DNA of 6,238 nucleotides from Actinomycetes bacterium (GTDB taxonomy: Bacteria; Actinomycetota; Actinomycetes; Actinomycetales; Cellulomonadaceae), in contig JAEXPS010000095.1 in the NCBI GenBank assembly GCA_023438885.1, positions 1 through 6,238 on the forward strand, given 5' to 3'. Both the position numbers and the translations under genes were made by a program. The notes below the pieces were generated by a model. It had not been told where the DNA came from. It searched no databases and was given only the letters and a program-made list of their open reading frames with translations. Positions 4,169 through 6,238 of this stretch are shown piece after piece (the stretch's first letter is position 1; each line of letters starts with the position of its first letter).

Positions 4169-5608
4169 ATGTCTTCGAACGCCGAAATCGAGGCGGGAAA
4201 GCCGCCGATGACCCGTGGGCGCACCGTCGCCCTGGTGACCGTCCTGATCCTGGGCGTGCTCTCCTACCAGCTGAACTCGAGCATGCTCAACCCGGCTCTG
4301 CCGGACATGGCGGAACGACTCGGGACGAGTGTGGACTCGATCTCGCAGGTCGTGTCCCTGTTCTTCCTCGCCGGCGCCGTCGGCGGTGTGGTCCTTGCGC
4401 GGTGGAGCGACTTCATCGGCCGACGCCGGATGTTCCTCATCGTGCTGAGTCTGCTCGCCGTCGGCACGCTGGTCGCCATCGTCGCCACGAGCCTGCCCAT
4501 GCTGCTGGTGGGACGCGTCCTGCAGGGTGCGACGGCTGCGGCCTTCCCGCTGGCGTACATCATCCTCAACGAGAACCTGTCCAGCGCGGCCTTCGGCACA
4601 GCGATGGGTGTGATCACCGCGGTCAACGGCGGCGTGGGAGGCGTCGACGCCTACGCGGGCGGACTGCTCTCCGACACGTGGGGCTACCGCTCGATCTTCG
4701 TCACGATCTTCGTGTTCGGGCTCATCGGCCTCTTCGCCATCTGGAAGGTCGTCCCCCGCGACGGCGCACCCCGCTCGGTCGGGACGATGGACTGGTGGGG
4801 CGCCGTCACGTTCTCGATCGGGCTGATCGGCGTGACGTACTACGTCACCGAGGGCTCCGCGAACGGCTGGCTGGCACCACAGTCGCTGCCCTACCTGGCC
4901 CTTGCCGCCGTCGCGTTCGTCGCCTTCTGGCTCGTCGAGAAGCGGGTCTCCTCTCCGCTCGTCACGGTGGAGCACCTGCGCTCACGTCAGGTGTGGCCGG
5001 TCATGGCCACCACCGTGCTTGCGCTCTCCGGGATCTTCGCCGTCCTCAACTTCACCCTGATCATCCTCACCCAGGACGAGGGCGCCGGGCTCGGCATGAG
5101 CGCGAGCAGGTCGGCTCTCGTCGTGCTGCTGCCCGCGGCCCTGATCGGAGTCGCAGCAGCCCCGGTGGCCGGCTGGCTCGCCGGCCGCTACGGCTGGCTC
5201 CGCGTCCTGCGCGTCGGTCTGCTCATCTGCGTCGCAGCCATCGTCGCGATGGCGGCCGTCCCGGCGTCGTTGCCGGTGATCATCCTCGGCGTCGTCCTCT
5301 TCGGCATCGCCTACTACGGGCTCACGCTCACCACGATCAACGGGCTCGGCGTCCTGCAGTCCCCGAAGGCTGAACCCGGGATCCTGCCCGGGCTCAACGG
5401 CGCCATGTTCGGCATCGGAGCGAGCCTCGGCATCGCGCTGGTCGCTCCCGCCGTCGGCCTGGGAACGCGCGGCGGCTACGTCACGGCGCTCGTGATCTCC
5501 GTGACCATCACCGTTCTGGCCTTCGTCGCGAGCCTGTTGATCAAGCCCACCGAGGAGTCCCTCGGTACGGCCAAGGCACCCCAGGTCGCCGTTCCGCAGG
5601 CGCACTAG
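4169..5608 (+). CDS. MFS transporter, 14-TM DHA2-like, probable nucleoside permease
   Basis: A 479-residue inner-membrane carrier of the major facilitator superfamily. I count about 14 hydrophobic segments, roughly at 18-39, 59-78, 88-107, 110-133, 142-158, 172-193, 208-226, 239-256, 276-300, 315-338, 345-364, 368-390, 409-430 and 436-458, the DHA2 (EmrB/QacA-like) layout. Motif A-like ARWSDFIGRRRMFL lies between segments 2 and 3, and the RVLQG motif starts segment 4. The segment-5 antiporter motif, normally GPxxGG, reads DAYAGG (160-165), so Gly-Pro is replaced by Asp-Ala with an acidic residue in the membrane. DHA2 members are mostly drug exporters, but placement between two nucleoside hydrolase genes and the altered antiporter motif suggest proton-coupled uptake of a nucleoside. 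Export of a toxic nucleoside or base is the alternative. AAGGGAG (4155-4161) serves ATG 4169. Gap to the previous gene is 42 bases. Confidence 0.92.
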   Translation: MSSNAEIEAGKPPMTRGRTVALVTVLILGVLSYQLNSSMLNPALPDMAERLGTSVDSISQVVSLFFLAGAVGGVVLARWSDFIGRRRMFLIVLSLLAVGTLVAIVATSLPMLLVGRVLQGATAAAFPLAYIILNENLSSAAFGTAMGVITAVNGGVGGVDAYAGGLLSDTWGYRSIFVTIFVFGLIGLFAIWKVVPRDGAPRSVGTMDWWGAVTFSIGLIGVTYYVTEGSANGWLAPQSLPYLALAAVAFVAFWLVEKRVSSPLVTVEHLRSRQVWPVMATTVLALSGIFAVLNFTLIILTQDEGAGLGMSASRSALVVLLPAALIGVAAAPVAGWLAGRYGWLRVLRVGLLICVAAIVAMAAVPASLPVIILGVVLFGIAYYGLTLTTINGLGVLQSPKAEPGILPGLNGAMFGIGASLGIALVAPAVGLGTRGGYVTALVISVTITVLAFVASLLIKPTEESLGTAKAPQVAVPQAH

Positions 5609-5646
5609 GCACCGATGAGCACGCACGGGAAGAAGGTGAGGACGTC

Positions 5647-6238
5647 ATGACTCCGTCCGACAACGGTGGCGGCCTGGGCATCCGGCCCGTCTACTACGAC
5701 TGCGACACCGGGATCGACGACTCGATGGGGCTGGCCTACCTGCTCAGCTCACCGGAGATCCGGCTCGTCGGCGTCGGCACGGTCAGCGGGAACACCGATG
5801 CCCGCCAGGCCGCGGAGAACACTCTTCGCCTCCTTGGCCTCGACGGCCGGGCGGACGTCCCCGTAGCGATCGGTGCCACCCACTTCCTGACCCACGAGTA
5901 CCAGGGCGGGCCCACCGAGATCCACGGCGACAACGGCGTGGGCAACGTCGACCTGCCTCCCGTCGACCTCCGCCCCGTGACGGAGTCCGCCGCGGAGATG
6001 ATCGTCCGCCTGTCCCGCCACTACGAGGGGCGCCTGGAGATCATCTCGGTCGGCCCGATGACCAACCTCGCGCTGGCCCTGCAGCTCGACCCTGAGCTGC
6101 CGGCCCGGGTCATGCAGGTGACGTCGATGGGAGGCGCGGCGCTCGCCCCGGGCAACGCGTCGCCGGTCGGGGAGGCCAACGTGTGGAACGACCCGGAGGC
6201 GGCGCGCCCCCGGGGGGGGGCCGCCCGGCCCCCGGCCC
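5647..6238 (+). CDS. Nucleoside hydrolase, copy 2, 3' end missing
   Basis: The N-terminal ~197 codons of a second nucleoside hydrolase, cut by the window end; the full protein should be near 310-330 residues. Landmarks: YYDCDTGIDDS with Asp18, Asp20, Asp24 and Asp25, Asn49 in SGN, HGDNGVG (93-99), VGPMTNLALAL (135-145), MGG (161-163), and Glu176 and Asn178 in GEANVWNDPEAA. As in copy 1, the Pro of DxDPGxDD is Thr, but the Gly is kept. It is clearly diverged from copy 1 outside motifs, with an extra ~10 residues at the N-terminus, so it is a paralogue with a probably different base or sugar preference, not a recent duplication. AAGGTGAGG (5633-5641) gives the ribosome binding site for ATG 5647. 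It starts 38 bases after the transporter stop and belongs to the same operon. Sequence after about 6205 is doubtful, so residues after DPEAA should not be trusted. Confidence 0.93.
   Translation, partial: MTPSDNGGGLGIRPVYYDCDTGIDDSMGLAYLLSSPEIRLVGVGTVSGNTDARQAAENTLRLLGLDGRADVPVAIGATHFLTHEYQGGPTEIHGDNGVGNVDLPPVDLRPVTESAAEMIVRLSRHYEGRLEIISVGPMTNLALALQLDPELPARVMQVTSMGGAALAPGNASPVGEANVWNDPEAARPRGGAARPPA
6205..6238. other. Low-complexity G/C terminal stretch, probable sequence error
   Basis: After the clean motif NDPEAA the last 34 bases contain only G and C, including a run of at least nine G at 6212-6220 followed by C-rich blocks. The encoded residues (RPRGG AARPP A) do not resemble the helix that follows DPEAA in this family, where copy 1 has KIVLAAG. 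This looks like read or contig-end degradation rather than biology. Confidence 0.65.

Noticed and set aside
3110..4975. A 621-residue open frame on the minus strand
   Set aside because: It is antisense to the first hydrolase and the transporter. Its His/Asp/Arg/Gln-rich, low-complexity translation is typical of a shadow frame in GC-rich DNA.
5615..5650. An 11-codon ORF (MSTHGKKVRTS) whose TGA overlaps the second hydrolase ATG as ATGA
   Set aside because: The overlap could couple translation, but the mini-ORF has no good ribosome binding site of its own, and AAGGTGAGG already serves the hydrolase start. Chance is the simpler explanation.
1..6238. CRISPR arrays, insertion sequences, tRNA or rRNA genes, and phage-defence systems
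   Set aside because: I looked for direct repeat arrays, transposase motifs, terminal inverted repeats and clover-leaf patterns and saw none. The window is a metabolic operon with its regulator.

Overview
The window is high-GC DNA with strong G/C preference at third codon positions, tight co-directional gene packing, an apparently leaderless regulator gene and GNTR/UTRA-type control. All of this fits an actinomycete (Actinomycetota). Genus cannot be fixed from the sequence alone.

Layout: (1) Positions 1-267 on the minus strand hold the 5' part of an unrecognised gene for a membrane-anchored protein, cut by the window edge. (2) Positions 268-506 are non-coding and hold a perfect 8-bp stem-loop but no clear terminator. 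(3) Positions 507-1337 on the minus strand encode a GntR/HutC-family repressor with a UTRA effector domain. (4) Positions 1338-1458 are a divergent control region. It has a leaderless-type promoter for the regulator on one strand, and on the other a TTGACA-17-CATAGT promoter whose -10 and start region is built of three tandem 10-bp repeats. (5) Positions 1459-6238 on the plus strand are one operon with gaps of 33-49 nt: a PfkB/ribokinase-family sugar kinase, a DeoC-like class I aldolase, a nucleoside hydrolase, a 14-TM MFS transporter and a second nucleoside hydrolase that runs off the window. The last ~34 bases are a G/C-only stretch with a run of nine or more G, and look like contig-end error.

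Read together, the operon encodes a self-contained, phosphorylase-free route for nucleosides. The transporter would bring in the nucleoside and one or both hydrolases would cut the N-glycosidic bond to give base and free pentose. The kinase would phosphorylate the pentose at O5, and the aldolase would split a (2-deoxy)pentose 5-phosphate into glyceraldehyde 3-phosphate and a two-carbon aldehyde. No phosphopentomutase is needed because the sugar is phosphorylated directly. The GntR protein probably represses the operon until a sugar (phosphate) or nucleoside ligand binds.

The most interesting signal is that several operon proteins keep their catalytic residues but have lost family-typical substrate-contact residues. 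The kinase lacks the Asn-x-Asp motif that holds ribose hydroxyls. The aldolase has lost conserved phosphate-pocket residues but keeps both lysines, the Asp and a C-terminal Tyr. Both hydrolases have Thr for Pro in the DxDPGxDD calcium motif. The transporter lacks the Gly-Pro of the antiporter motif. This pattern suggests a coordinated shift to a non-standard nucleoside or deoxy/modified pentose rather than ordinary ribonucleoside salvage. That substrate shift is inference; the residue changes are read directly from the sequence by manual alignment to remembered family members.
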